Source of the DNA: DUUS01 sp964416365
GTDB taxonomy: Bacteria; Bacillota_I; Bacilli_A; RF39; UBA660
Direction of reading: 5' to 3'
DNA length: 14,354 nt
Assembly: GCA_964416365.1 (NCBI GenBank)
Contig: CAYQDO010000023.1
Location: 1 to 14,354 of the forward strand
In this document: in pieces, positions 6,086-14,167 of the stretch
Position numbering within the stretch: the first letter of the stretch is position 1
Layout: every line of letters starts with the position of its first letter
Made by a program: the position numbers and the translations under genes
The notes under the pieces: generated by a model
Database searches by the model: none
Told to the model about the DNA's origin: nothing
What the model saw: only the letters and a program-made list of their open reading frames with translations

Positions 6086-7813
6086 ATGAACAAAATAAAA
6101 ATAATGAGTGAAGATTTAGCAAATAAGATTGCGGCTGGAGAAGTAGTTGAAAGAATTGCTAATGTTATTAAAGAACTTATCGAAAACAGTTTAGATGCCG
6201 AAAGTAAGAATATTAAAGTTGAGCTTATAGATGCTGGGACTAAGATGATTAAAGTAACTGATGATGGAACTGGTATGAATAAAGAAGATGCTCATAACTG
6301 TTTTTTAAGACATGCTACAAGTAAAATATATAAGACCGAAGATTTATTTTTTATAGATACTTTAGGTTTTCGTGGCGAAGCTTTACCATCTATCGCCAGT
6401 GTTTCCAAAATTACTCTTCAAACTAGTGAAGGATTAGAGGGCACCAGAATAGAAATTCATGGTGGCAAGATCATATCTGACGGTATAAGTGATGCCAGAA
6501 GAGGAACTATTGTTGAAATACAAGATTTATTTTATAATACTCCAGCTCGCTTAAAGTATTTAAAAAGTGAAAGTACGGAACTAGCTAATACAACTAGTTT
6601 CATGGAAAAATTAGCTTTAGCGTTTCCAAATGTTTCTTTTGAACTTAGTAACAATAATAATCTTATTTTTAAAACGAGTGGATCAGATAATTTACTTAAA
6701 ACCATTCATGAAATTTATGGGGCAAGTGTTAGTAAAAATATGCTGGAAATAAAAGGCTCAAATAATGATTTTGATATTTATGGATACATTTGTAAGCCAA
6801 GTATTTTAAAATCAACACGCAACTACATCACTTCAATTGTTAATAACCGAGTAATTAGAAACAATGATTTAAATAAAATCATAAATGAGGCTTATCATAC
6901 TTATAAAACAGAAGATAAATATCCAATCGTAATTTTAACTATTAATACTGATTCTAGTTTAATAGATGTTAATATTCATCCCACTAAACAAGACATTAAA
7001 ATCAGTAAAATGAATGCATTGGAAGAACTAATTTATGACGCTATTAAAAAATCTTTATATAATTCATTATTGATTCCGAAAGTAGAAGTTAAAACAAGCA
7101 ATGAAGATAATGAAATTAAAATGCCAGAGGTATTTGAAAGCCAGAATTATGAAATACCAAAAGTAGAATTTGAAGTTCATGAAGAACAAACTAATTTTAA
7201 TTTTATAGAAGAAAAAAATGAAGAACTAAAAAAATTAGAACTATACCCTTGTGGGTTGATTTTTGGAACTTATATAGTTGCTCAAAATGATGAAGGAATG
7301 TACTTAGTAGATCAACATGCCGCTGAAGAAAGAGTAAACTATGAGAGAATCTTAAAAATACTTGCTGAGAAAGAAATAAAAACAACGGACTTATTAATAC
7401 CAATTAATATTGAACTAAGTCCCAGTGATTATTTAAAGCTTAAAGAAAATATGATTATTTTAGCTGATTTAGGCTTTGGCATTGAAGAATTTGGTATAAA
7501 CACGGTTATCATAAAAAGTCATCCCATCTGGTTACTAGAAGGATATGAAGAAAGTCAAATTAGAAAAATCATTGACTTAGTATTAACTATGCAAAAGAAA
7601 TTTGATTCTGTTAAGTTTAATGATCGTTTAGCAGCTACAGCAGCTTGCAAAGATAGTGTTAAAGGAAATACCAATATTACGATTGAGCAAATGGAAAGTA
7701 TTCTAGAAAAACTAGTCAAATGTGATAATCCTTATAACTGTCCCCACGGTAGGCCTACAATAATCACCTTTTCTAAATATGAAATCGAGAAAATGTTTAA
7801 GAGGGTGATGTAA
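6086..7813 (+). CDS. mutL: DNA mismatch repair protein MutL (endonuclease-type)
   Basis: MutL couples mismatch recognition by MutS to strand incision. The 575-aa product has the GHKL ATPase N-terminus: KIAAGEVVERI (14-24), ELIENSLDA (30-38), DDGTGM (59-64) and GFRGEA (94-99). A variable linker spans about residues 320-380. The C-terminal dimerisation domain carries the metal-binding endonuclease motif DQHAAEERVNYE (409-420), an AACK motif (C521) and CPHGRP (C552, H554), so it should nick DNA itself, as expected where MutH is absent. I chose the ATG at 6086, with AGGTGG at 6075-6080; a GTG at 6077 overlaps that site. No mutS lies in the window, although mutS often precedes mutL in Firmicutes. 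Stop and miaA start overlap by one base. Confidence 0.96.
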   Translation: MNKIKIMSEDLANKIAAGEVVERIANVIKELIENSLDAESKNIKVELIDAGTKMIKVTDDGTGMNKEDAHNCFLRHATSKIYKTEDLFFIDTLGFRGEALPSIASVSKITLQTSEGLEGTRIEIHGGKIISDGISDARRGTIVEIQDLFYNTPARLKYLKSESTELANTTSFMEKLALAFPNVSFELSNNNNLIFKTSGSDNLLKTIHEIYGASVSKNMLEIKGSNNDFDIYGYICKPSILKSTRNYITSIVNNRVIRNNDLNKIINEAYHTYKTEDKYPIVILTINTDSSLIDVNIHPTKQDIKISKMNALEELIYDAIKKSLYNSLLIPKVEVKTSNEDNEIKMPEVFESQNYEIPKVEFEVHEEQTNFNFIEEKNEELKKLELYPCGLIFGTYIVAQNDEGMYLVDQHAAEERVNYERILKILAEKEIKTTDLLIPINIELSPSDYLKLKENMIILADLGFGIEEFGINTVIIKSHPIWLLEGYEESQIRKIIDLVLTMQKKFDSVKFNDRLAATAACKDSVKGNTNITIEQMESILEKLVKCDNPYNCPHGRPTIITFSKYEIEKMFKRVM

Positions 7814-8667
7814 TGATAATTACCATTGTTGGACCAACCGGAGTAGGCAAAACTAAATTAAGTTTGGAACTTGCTAAAAAATATGATGGAGAAATAATCA
7901 ATGCTGATTCTACGCAAGTTTATAAAGAATTAAATATTGGAACTGCTAAAATTAAAGATCAAGAGGGAATCGTTCATCATTTAATCGATACCAAAAATCT
8001 AAACGAAGAATATACAATATATGACTTTCAAAAAGAAGGTAGAGAAGTTTTAGAAGATATCTTAAAAAGAGGCAAGACTCCCATTATTGTTGGGGGAAGT
8101 GGTCTTTATATAAGTGCTCTTTTATATGATTATAAATTTCATGAAGAAAAAGAAGAACATGAAATTATTTTATCAGATGAAGAAATGTATAATGAGTTAT
8201 TAGAATTAGGAATCGAAGTTGATAAAAATAATAACCAAAGACTACAAAGAAAATATATTAAACACATAATTAATAAAGAACCCATAGTTGAAGATGCTAA
8301 GCTTTTATATGATGTTAAAATAATAGGCCTTACAACTAATCGAGAAAATCTTTATATGCAAATTAATAATCGGGTAGATGAAATGATTGAAGAAGGCTTA
8401 AGTGAAGAAGGCAAAAAATTATTTCAAAAATATCCAGAATCAAAGCAATTGAGAACCGCTATTGGTTATAAAGAATTCATTCCTTATTTTAATGATGAAT
8501 GTAATTTAGAAGAAGTAATAGACAAGATAAAACAAAATAGTCGGAATTATGCTAAAAGACAATATACCTGGTTTAATAATAAAATGACAGTCAAATGGTT
8601 TGCAACGAACTTTACTAATTTTGATAATACGGTAACTGAAGTTGTCGAATATTTGGAAAGTAAATAG
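7813..8667 (+). CDS. miaA: tRNA dimethylallyltransferase MiaA
   Basis: MiaA transfers a dimethylallyl group to N6 of A37 in tRNAs that read codons starting with U. The 284-aa product shows the P-loop GPTGVGKT (7-14), the catalytic/substrate loop ADSTQVY (31-37) with its neighbouring NIGTAK, the GGSGLY motif near residue 95 and the C-terminal AIGYKEF and KRQYTWF segments. It is a little shorter than typical enzymes (about 300-315 aa), mainly in the variable middle. The ATG overlaps the mutL stop in TAATG, with AGGGTGA at 7802-7808. mutL-miaA adjacency is widespread in bacteria. It is the last gene of the operon, followed by a terminator two bases after its stop. Confidence 0.96.
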   Translation: MIITIVGPTGVGKTKLSLELAKKYDGEIINADSTQVYKELNIGTAKIKDQEGIVHHLIDTKNLNEEYTIYDFQKEGREVLEDILKRGKTPIIVGGSGLYISALLYDYKFHEEKEEHEIILSDEEMYNELLELGIEVDKNNNQRLQRKYIKHIINKEPIVEDAKLLYDVKIIGLTTNRENLYMQINNRVDEMIEEGLSEEGKKLFQKYPESKQLRTAIGYKEFIPYFNDECNLEEVIDKIKQNSRNYAKRQYTWFNNKMTVKWFATNFTNFDNTVTEVVEYLESK

Positions 8668-8668
8668 T

Positions 8669-8693
8669 AATAGACAAGTATTTGTCTATTTTT
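8669..8693 (+). terminator. intrinsic terminator after miaA
   Basis: AATAGACAA (8669-8677) pairs with TTGTCTATT (8682-8690) around a 4-base loop, and the T-run spans 8689-8693. Confidence 0.85.
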
Positions 8694-8695
8694 CT

Positions 8696-8724
8696 TTGCA
8701 AAAACCCAGGCTATATATTATACT
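8696..8724 (+). promoter_or_regulatory. promoter for ftsK/spoIIIE
   Basis: TTGCAA (8696-8701), a 17-base spacer and TATACT (8719-8724) lie directly after the miaA terminator. Unlike most promoters here it lacks a TG before the -10, but it has the better -35. The predicted leader is about 11 nt. Confidence 0.7.
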
Positions 8725-8741
8725 TGTATTAGGGTGAGCTT

Positions 8742-10949
8742 ATGGCTAAGAAGAAAAAACGTAAAGAAGATACTGGCAATAAAGTTAAATTTAGCTCAGA
8801 ACTGACTGGATTAATATTCGTCCTTATCAGTGTTATTGGCATTGGTCCATTTGGCCCCGTTGGAGAATTAATAAAATCTTTTGCAATATTTTTAATGGGA
8901 ACTAGCTGGGCTGTAATTATAACTCTGATTTTAATATTGGGTTTATATATGGTGGCCAAAAGAGATGTGCCAAAATTTTTTAGTGCCAAAATGATCGGTT
9001 TATATTTCTTGATAATTTCATGGCTTGCTTTATCTCATCGTGGATATTTTCAAGAAATGACTGCGATAAAATTTGTTGAAATTATGGAAAATACAATAGA
9101 ATCTATATTAGTTACAATCAAAGATTCTAACTTTACTAACGTATCACAAACTGGTGGAGGTATTATTGGAGCTTTCTTTGGGGCAGCTCTCGTTAATTTA
9201 TTCGAAGTAAAAGGGGCTTATATTGTTTTAGGAGTATTGATTGGTTTTGGAGTAATTATGCTTCTTGATATCTCTATTAGTGATATTGTAAATAAAATTA
9301 AACAAGTATTCAAAGGTTTGAAAAAAGGAGTTAAAGAAAGTAAGGTATTTAAATTACCAGATGATGATGATTCTACTGATGAAGAAGGTTTAGAAAAAGT
9401 AATTATTACCAGTGCTGAAAATATGAAACAGTTTCACAATGAAAAAAGTCAAGAATTGCCATCTGAACCAGCAGAACCAATAAAATTTGAAAATTCAACT
9501 AATGGTAATTATCGTCTTCCACCAATTGATTTACTTGATACTCCTAAAAAGAATCAAAAAATTAACTCTACAGAATTTTTACAAGCTAACAAAGTTGCTT
9601 TAGAAAAAGTATTAAATGATTTCCAAATAATTGGCAAAGTAGTCGAAATTCATGAAGGACCAGCAGTAACGCAATATGAAGTAGAAATAAAAGCTGCAAC
9701 TAAATTAAATAGAATCACCGGTATTTACCGAGAAATAGCTTTAGCTTTAGCTGCTAAAGAGGTTAGAATACTAGCACCTATTCCTGGGAAAAGTACCGTA
9801 GGTATTGAAATACCAAACAAACAAATCGTTGCTGTTCCTATTAGAGATGTATTAACCACAATTCCTAAAAATATGATGGATGCTAAAATCCTCCTATCTT
9901 TAGGTAAAGATTTAATGGGCCGAACTATCTGTGCTGATTTAAATAAAATGCCACATCTTTTGGTAGCTGGTGCTACTGGTTCTGGTAAATCAGTCTGTAT
10001 TAACAGTTTTATAGCTTCAATTTTAATGCATAAACGTCCAGATGAGACTAAACTAGTTTTAATTGATCCTAAAAAAGTGGAATTATCAAACTATAATGGT
10101 GTACCACATTTGTTATGTCCAGTTGTTACAGATCCTAAAAAAGCTAATGTTGCTTTACAAAAAATAGTATCTGAAATGGATCATCGTTATACTTTATTTG
10201 AAGAAAAAGGTGTTAAAAACATCAGTGCTTACAATGAATTGATGGATAGAGAAAATAAAAAGAATTTAGCTAATCTACCAAAGCTTCCTTATATTGTAGT
10301 TATAATTGATGAGCTTGCTGATTTAATGCTTGTAGCTGCTAAGGAAGTTGAAGATTCAATAATGCGTATTACGCAAATGGCAAGAGCTGCTGGTATACAC
10401 CTAGTTGTTGCTACGCAAAGACCATCAACTGATGTTATTACAGGAATTGTTAAAGCTAATATTCCATCACGTATAGCCTTTACCGTAGCATCACAAATTG
10501 ATTCAAGAACAATTTTAGATTCACCAGGTGCCGAAAAATTACTTGGTAAAGGTGATATGCTATATTTACCGATGGGTGAAAATCATCCAACCAGAATTCA
10601 AGGTACTTTCATAAGTGATGAAGAAATTCAAAGATTAATTGATTATGTTTCTAAAGAACAAATAGCCCAATATGATAATTCTATTACTGAAGTAGAACCT
10701 GATCATATGGCAGCCGGTGCTGGCTATGAAAAAGAAGAATATGAAGATCCACTATATAATGAAATAGTTGATTTTGCTATTACTTCCGGTAAAATAAGCG
10801 CTTCTTTAGTTCAAAGAAGATTCAGATTCGGATATAATAGAGCAGCAAGAGTTATTGATCTTTTAGAAGAAAGAGGAATTATCGGACCACAAAATGGCTC
10901 AAAACCAAGAGATGTTTTAGTAAAACTAGAAGATCAAGATAAAGATTAA
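8742..10949 (+). CDS. ftsK: DNA translocase FtsK/SpoIIIE
   Basis: A membrane-anchored DNA pump that clears chromosomal DNA through the closing septum, and in spore-formers moves the chromosome into the forespore. The 735-aa protein has a basic cytoplasmic start, about four transmembrane helices (roughly residues 23-175), an acidic linker, the alpha and beta motor domains with Walker A GATGSGKS (410-417) and Walker B VVIIDE (D523, E524), then a C-terminal winged-helix gamma domain (about 665-730, with SLVQRRFRFGYNRAARVIDL) that reads KOPS/SRS DNA signals. Length and membrane layout are those of B. subtilis SpoIIIE/SftA-type proteins rather than the much longer E. coli FtsK. The start has AGGGTGA at 8731-8737. 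The gene is a single-gene unit. Whether it serves sporulation, division or both cannot be told; the sigK homologue nearby makes a sporulation role plausible. Confidence 0.95.
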   Translation: MAKKKKRKEDTGNKVKFSSELTGLIFVLISVIGIGPFGPVGELIKSFAIFLMGTSWAVIITLILILGLYMVAKRDVPKFFSAKMIGLYFLIISWLALSHRGYFQEMTAIKFVEIMENTIESILVTIKDSNFTNVSQTGGGIIGAFFGAALVNLFEVKGAYIVLGVLIGFGVIMLLDISISDIVNKIKQVFKGLKKGVKESKVFKLPDDDDSTDEEGLEKVIITSAENMKQFHNEKSQELPSEPAEPIKFENSTNGNYRLPPIDLLDTPKKNQKINSTEFLQANKVALEKVLNDFQIIGKVVEIHEGPAVTQYEVEIKAATKLNRITGIYREIALALAAKEVRILAPIPGKSTVGIEIPNKQIVAVPIRDVLTTIPKNMMDAKILLSLGKDLMGRTICADLNKMPHLLVAGATGSGKSVCINSFIASILMHKRPDETKLVLIDPKKVELSNYNGVPHLLCPVVTDPKKANVALQKIVSEMDHRYTLFEEKGVKNISAYNELMDRENKKNLANLPKLPYIVVIIDELADLMLVAAKEVEDSIMRITQMARAAGIHLVVATQRPSTDVITGIVKANIPSRIAFTVASQIDSRTILDSPGAEKLLGKGDMLYLPMGENHPTRIQGTFISDEEIQRLIDYVSKEQIAQYDNSITEVEPDHMAAGAGYEKEEYEDPLYNEIVDFAITSGKISASLVQRRFRFGYNRAARVIDLLEERGIIGPQNGSKPRDVLVKLEDQDKD

Positions 10950-10972
10950 AGCAAACATAATTGTTTGCTTTT
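10948..10972 (+). terminator. intrinsic terminator after ftsK
   Basis: AAAGCAAACA (10948-10957) pairs with TGTTTGCTTT (10962-10971) around the loop TAAT. The T-run after the stem is short (TTTT at 10969-10972, partly in the stem). The left arm includes part of the ftsK stop codon. Confidence 0.8.
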
Positions 10973-10993
10973 ATCGTGCCTAAATGCTAAAAT
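10965..10993 (+). promoter_or_regulatory. promoter for the suf operon, nested in the ftsK terminator
   Basis: TTGCTT (10965-10970), a 17-base spacer and TAAAAT (10988-10993) preceded by TG at 10985-10986 form an extended -10 promoter. The -35 lies within the right arm of the ftsK terminator. The start would be near 11000, about 10 nt before the sufC ATG. Confidence 0.6.
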
Positions 10994-11009
10994 AATTTTG
11001 GTGGTTATT

Positions 11010-11774
11010 ATGCTTAAAGTAGATAACTTAAGTGTTGAAATAAATGATAAAAAAATCTTGAAAGATTTCCATTTAAAAATAAATTTAAATGAAATTCATG
11101 CCATAATGGGGCCTAATGGAATAGGCAAAAGTACTATCTGTAAAGTTATAATGGGTGATTACAATTATAAAGTGACTGAAGGATCAATAACCTTTAATAC
11201 AAATGACTTATTAAGATTAAATATTACGGAAAGAGCTAGATTAGGTATTTTTTTAGTGAATCAAAGTCCAATAGAAATACCAGGTGTTACTAATGCGGAG
11301 ATGCTTAGGATGGCTTTGTCGGAAAGAACTGGGAAAAATATTGTTATTTTTGACTTTAATCAAAAAATGGAAGAAATATGTGAAAAATTAGCCATTCCAA
11401 CTAGTTTTATTCACCGAGGTATTAATGAAGGAATGAGTGGCGGAGAACGGAAGAAAAATGAACTTCTTCATTTATGGATGCTAGAACCAAAACTAATTAT
11501 TTTAGATGAACTGGATAGTGGCCTTGATATTGATAGTTTAAAAATCGTTTGTCAAAATATTTTAGAATATAAAAAGACACATGATTGCAGTATTTTAGTT
11601 ATTTCTCATCACACTGACCTTTTAAAATCATTAAATGCTGAGTATATTCATATTTTAAGTCAAGGAAAGATAGTTAAAACGGGAGATTTATCACTAGTTA
11701 GTCAAATTGAAAAAGAAGGATTTAAAGGCTTTAACGTGACAAATAGCGTAAGTGAGAATCAAGAAAATGAATAA
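11010..11774 (+). CDS. sufC: Fe-S cluster assembly ATPase SufC
   Basis: SufC is the ABC-type ATPase of the SUF scaffold complex. Its ATP-driven dimerisation remodels SufB/SufD so that Fe-S clusters can be built. The 254-aa product has Walker A GPNGIGKST (34-42), a Q-loop near NQSP (84-87), the signature MSGGE (142-146), Walker B LIILDE (162-167), the SufC-typical D-loop DSGLD (169-173) and the H-loop His (H200). Walker A has Ile where Ser or Cys is usual. I chose the ATG at 11010, with GGTGG just upstream (11000-11004, spacing a little short); an upstream TTG frame beginning at 10965 lies in the ftsK terminator. It is first in the suf operon, and its end overlaps the next gene by eight bases. 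Confidence 0.95.
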   Translation: MLKVDNLSVEINDKKILKDFHLKINLNEIHAIMGPNGIGKSTICKVIMGDYNYKVTEGSITFNTNDLLRLNITERARLGIFLVNQSPIEIPGVTNAEMLRMALSERTGKNIVIFDFNQKMEEICEKLAIPTSFIHRGINEGMSGGERKKNELLHLWMLEPKLIILDELDSGLDIDSLKIVCQNILEYKKTHDCSILVISHHTDLLKSLNAEYIHILSQGKIVKTGDLSLVSQIEKEGFKGFNVTNSVSENQENE

Positions 11775-12429
11775 AATAAGTATGAGTGGTAAGGTTTTAA
11801 ACATAAATGATGAAAATATCGAATTACAAAATGACTCTAAAGTCATCGTAAGTGGTAAATCTAAAATCACGATTTTTAATAATTATCTTAGTAATTTAAT
11901 TATTGAGGTAAAAGATAAGTCAGAAGTTTTAATCGAAGATTTTCGAATAATTGCAGAAGAAAATACCAATATTAAATTAATTATGGGTAGTAATGGTAAA
12001 CTAACCTATAATCATTCATTTATTAATAAAAAAGAGTATAATTTAGATATATTAACCGAATATCAAGAAAACAATTCAAAAATTATTATCAAAATTCATG
12101 GTATCAATGATAATGGTAGTGCTAATATTAAGATTGATGGAGTCTTAGGTAAAAATATCAATAATGAATTATATGAAAATATTAGAATAATAAACGAAAA
12201 TAACAGTAAAGCGACAATTATTCCTAATATATTAGTTGATTGTAAGGAAGTGGTTGCAAATCACGCAACTACTATTGGTAAAATTAATGAAAATGAATTA
12301 AATTATTTGATGAGCAAAGGAATTGAAGCCAAATCAGCACGCAAATTAATATTAAATGGATTTATTGTTAATACTTTTGATAGTCCTGATTTAATTACAA
12401 AAATAAAAGAAATTATAAATTGGAGGTGA
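11767..12429 (+). CDS. sufD: short SufB/SufD-family scaffold protein (SufD-like)
   Basis: The C-terminal half clearly belongs to the SufB/SufD family: ATIIPNILV (149-157), then NHATTIGKI (165-173) and NELNYLMSKGIEAKSARKLI (176-195), ending in NGFI. H166 aligns with the conserved His of SufD's HGATVG motif. The Glu that follows the corresponding His in SufB is Ala here, and its only Cys is C159, so the SufB-type sulfur-acceptor Cys has no counterpart. This makes it SufD-like. At 220 aa it is about half the normal SufD length (about 430 aa); the N-terminal helical region is missing and the beta-helix is reduced. Asn, Ile and Lys are very frequent. I chose the ATG at 11767 (overlap with sufC); a GTG at 11752 would add five residues. 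Its TGA stop is part of the GGAGGTGA ribosome binding site of sufS. Confidence 0.82.
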   Translation: MNKISMSGKVLNINDENIELQNDSKVIVSGKSKITIFNNYLSNLIIEVKDKSEVLIEDFRIIAEENTNIKLIMGSNGKLTYNHSFINKKEYNLDILTEYQENNSKIIIKIHGINDNGSANIKIDGVLGKNINNELYENIRIINENNSKATIIPNILVDCKEVVANHATTIGKINENELNYLMSKGIEAKSARKLILNGFIVNTFDSPDLITKIKEIINWR

Positions 12430-12433
12430 GAAT

Positions 12434-13627
12434 ATGCATCGTGAAGACTTTCCAATGCTAAAACAAGATTTAATATATTTAGATAATGGTGCTACTACTT
12501 TCAAACCATATAGTGTGATTGAAAAAATGGTAGACTATTATAGTAATTATTGCGCCAATGCTCATCGTGGAGATTACACAATTTCTTATAAAGTTGATAT
12601 CGAGTATGAAAATGCCCGCACAAAAATTGCTAAATTTATTAATGCTGATATTGATGAAATAGTCTTTACCAGTGGTACTACTGAAGGATTAAACTTAGTA
12701 GTTAATGGTTTTTTTGAAAATTTAATTGAACCCGAAGATGAAATCATTATCAGTAAAAGTGAGCATGCTAGTAATGTATTACCATGGTTTAGATTAGCTA
12801 ATCGTAAAGGAGCTAAAATAGTTTATGCTCCACTTGATTCTAATCTACATATTACCATTGAAGGGATTAAAAGTATTATAACTCCTAAAACTAAAATCAT
12901 TGCTTTAGCTGAAATAACTAATGTTGTTGGTGATGTTCGTCCTATTAAAGAAATATGTGAAATAGCTCATCAAAATAATATCTTTGTGGTTTGTGATGGA
13001 GCACAAAGTGTCCCACACAGAAAGACTGATGTTAAAGATTCAGATATTGATTTTTTAGTCTTTTCTGGACATAAAATGTGTGGTCCAACTGGTATCGGGG
13101 TTTTATATGGTAAAAAAGAATTATTAGAAGAAGTAGATCCGATTATATTAGGTGGGGGAATGAATGAATCTTTTGACAGTGAAAAAGAAATTTTATTAAA
13201 AGATATTCCTCATCGTTTAGAAGCAGGAACTCCAAACATAGCAGGAGTCGTCGGGTTAGGAGCAGCAGCCCATTATCTAGAGAATATCGGCATGGATAAT
13301 ATATCCATTTATGAACAAAAATTAAAATCATATCTAGTTGAAAGATTAATGCAACTTGAACATATTACGATAGTTAATGAAGAAGCTGATTCGGGAATAG
13401 TTGCTTTTAATGTTGAAGATATTTTTAGTCAAGATGTAGCATATTACTTAAATAAATATAATGTATGTGTTAGAGCCGGAAATCACTGTGCTAAAATATT
13501 AAAAAGTGTTACTGGAGTTAAAAATACCGTAAGAGTAAGTTTATATTTTTATAATACATATGAAGAAATAGATTCATTAATTGAATTACTACAAGATAGA
13601 GATAAGATAATGGAAGAAATGATATAA
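12434..13627 (+). CDS. sufS: cysteine desulfurase SufS (group II)
   Basis: SufS is a PLP enzyme that removes sulfur from L-cysteine and hands it as persulfide to SufU. The 397-aa product shows the family landmarks: LDNGATT (16-22), SEHASN (H111), the PLP-contacting CDGAQ (D188, Q191), the Schiff-base lysine in SGHKM (K214) and the catalytic Cys in RAGNHCA (C352). In many SufS proteins the last motif is RxGHHCA, so the first His is Asn here. The length is normal (about 400-410 aa). GGAGGTGA at 12422-12429 gives strong initiation and overlaps the upstream stop. The stop overlaps the sufU start by one base. Confidence 0.96.
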   Translation: MHREDFPMLKQDLIYLDNGATTFKPYSVIEKMVDYYSNYCANAHRGDYTISYKVDIEYENARTKIAKFINADIDEIVFTSGTTEGLNLVVNGFFENLIEPEDEIIISKSEHASNVLPWFRLANRKGAKIVYAPLDSNLHITIEGIKSIITPKTKIIALAEITNVVGDVRPIKEICEIAHQNNIFVVCDGAQSVPHRKTDVKDSDIDFLVFSGHKMCGPTGIGVLYGKKELLEEVDPIILGGGMNESFDSEKEILLKDIPHRLEAGTPNIAGVVGLGAAAHYLENIGMDNISIYEQKLKSYLVERLMQLEHITIVNEEADSGIVAFNVEDIFSQDVAYYLNKYNVCVRAGNHCAKILKSVTGVKNTVRVSLYFYNTYEEIDSLIELLQDRDKIMEEMI

Positions 13628-14055
13628 TGGACTCAGAATTAAAAAGAGAAATAATGTTAGATAATTATACAAATCCTTTTCATAAAGAAACTAAAGATGA
13701 AAAAGAATATATTAAAGTTAATGGTAATAATGTATCTTGTATTGATGACATCAATCTTTATATCAAACTCCAAAATGATATAATTGTTGATGCTTATTTT
13801 GATGGGGAAGCATGTGCGATAAGTACATCTTCCACTTCAATAATGTTAAAAAACATTATTGGAAAAACAAAAGATGAAGTAAGAAAATATATTGAAAACT
13901 TTGAAAATATGATTTATGAAAAAGACTATGATGAAAGTATTTTAGGTGAAGCCATTGTATATAACGAAATATATAAACAAGAATCAAGAAAAACATGCGC
14001 AACATTACCATATACAGCTTTATTAAAAGCATTAAAGAAATATTTTGATAATTAA
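13627..14055 (+). CDS. sufU: zinc-dependent sulfurtransferase SufU
   Basis: SufU accepts persulfide sulfur from SufS and passes it to the SUF scaffold; in Bacilli it is essential with SufS and is not an IscU-type scaffold. The 142-aa product keeps the four zinc ligands of the family: C38 and D40 (in SCID), C63 (in GEACAIS) and C124 (in RKTCATLP). The region between C63 and C124 contains the extra segment that separates SufU from IscU. The start codon overlaps the sufS stop (TAATG), so translation is coupled. In most Firmicutes sufB follows directly; here the operon ends and a hairpin region plus a surface-protein gene follows. Confidence 0.95.
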   Translation: MDSELKREIMLDNYTNPFHKETKDEKEYIKVNGNNVSCIDDINLYIKLQNDIIVDAYFDGEACAISTSSTSIMLKNIIGKTKDEVRKYIENFENMIYEKDYDESILGEAIVYNEIYKQESRKTCATLPYTALLKALKKYFDN

Positions 14056-14063
14056 TAAAAAAA

Positions 14064-14096
14064 CCTTATATAGTAAATTTACTACATAAGGATTTT
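14064..14096 (+). terminator. probable terminator of the suf operon
   Basis: CCTTAT (14064-14069) pairs with ATAAGG (14086-14091). Inside it AGTAAATTTACT (14072-14083) is a further palindrome, separated by a 2x2 mismatch. Only ATTTT follows on this strand. Seven A precede the stem (14057-14063), so it would also serve as a terminator for minus-strand transcription from the right. Confidence 0.65.
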
Positions 14097-14125
14097 ATAT
14101 ACCAAAATTTTCTGGTATATAAAAT
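14092..14125. repeat. perfect 13-bp inverted repeat before the surface-protein gene
   Basis: ATTTTATATACCA (14092-14104) and TGGTATATAAAAT (14113-14125) are exact inverse complements around an 8-base centre. The right arm covers the -35 position of the next promoter. It could be an operator, a second terminator hairpin (no T-run follows) or an RNA structure. Confidence 0.7.
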
Positions 14126-14138
14126 ACTTTGTTTTATT

Positions 14139-14147
14139 TGATATAAT
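14139..14147 (+). promoter_or_regulatory. extended -10 promoter for the surface-protein gene
   Basis: TG-A-TATAAT has a perfect -10, 20 bases before the ATG. The -35 position (about 14119-14124) shows no match and is occupied by the right arm of the 13-bp inverted repeat. Confidence 0.65.
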
Positions 14148-14167
14148 TTAAGGTAGAGGAGGTAGTG

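Noticed and set aside
7203..7403. Minus-strand frame inside mutL
   Set aside because: Antisense to the conserved linker and endonuclease motif of MutL; composition is that of a shadow frame.
8729..8989. Minus-strand frame over the start of ftsK
   Set aside because: Covers the ftsK start and its transmembrane region in antisense; no start signal of its own.
12421..12434. Possible reading of TGA as Trp (Mycoplasma-like code), which would extend the sufD-like frame
   Set aside because: The TGA at 12427-12429 sits in the sufS ribosome binding site, family homology ends there, and Trp is encoded by TGG throughout, so the standard code holds.
13143..13331. Minus-strand frame inside sufS
   Set aside because: Shadow of the conserved SufS sequence.
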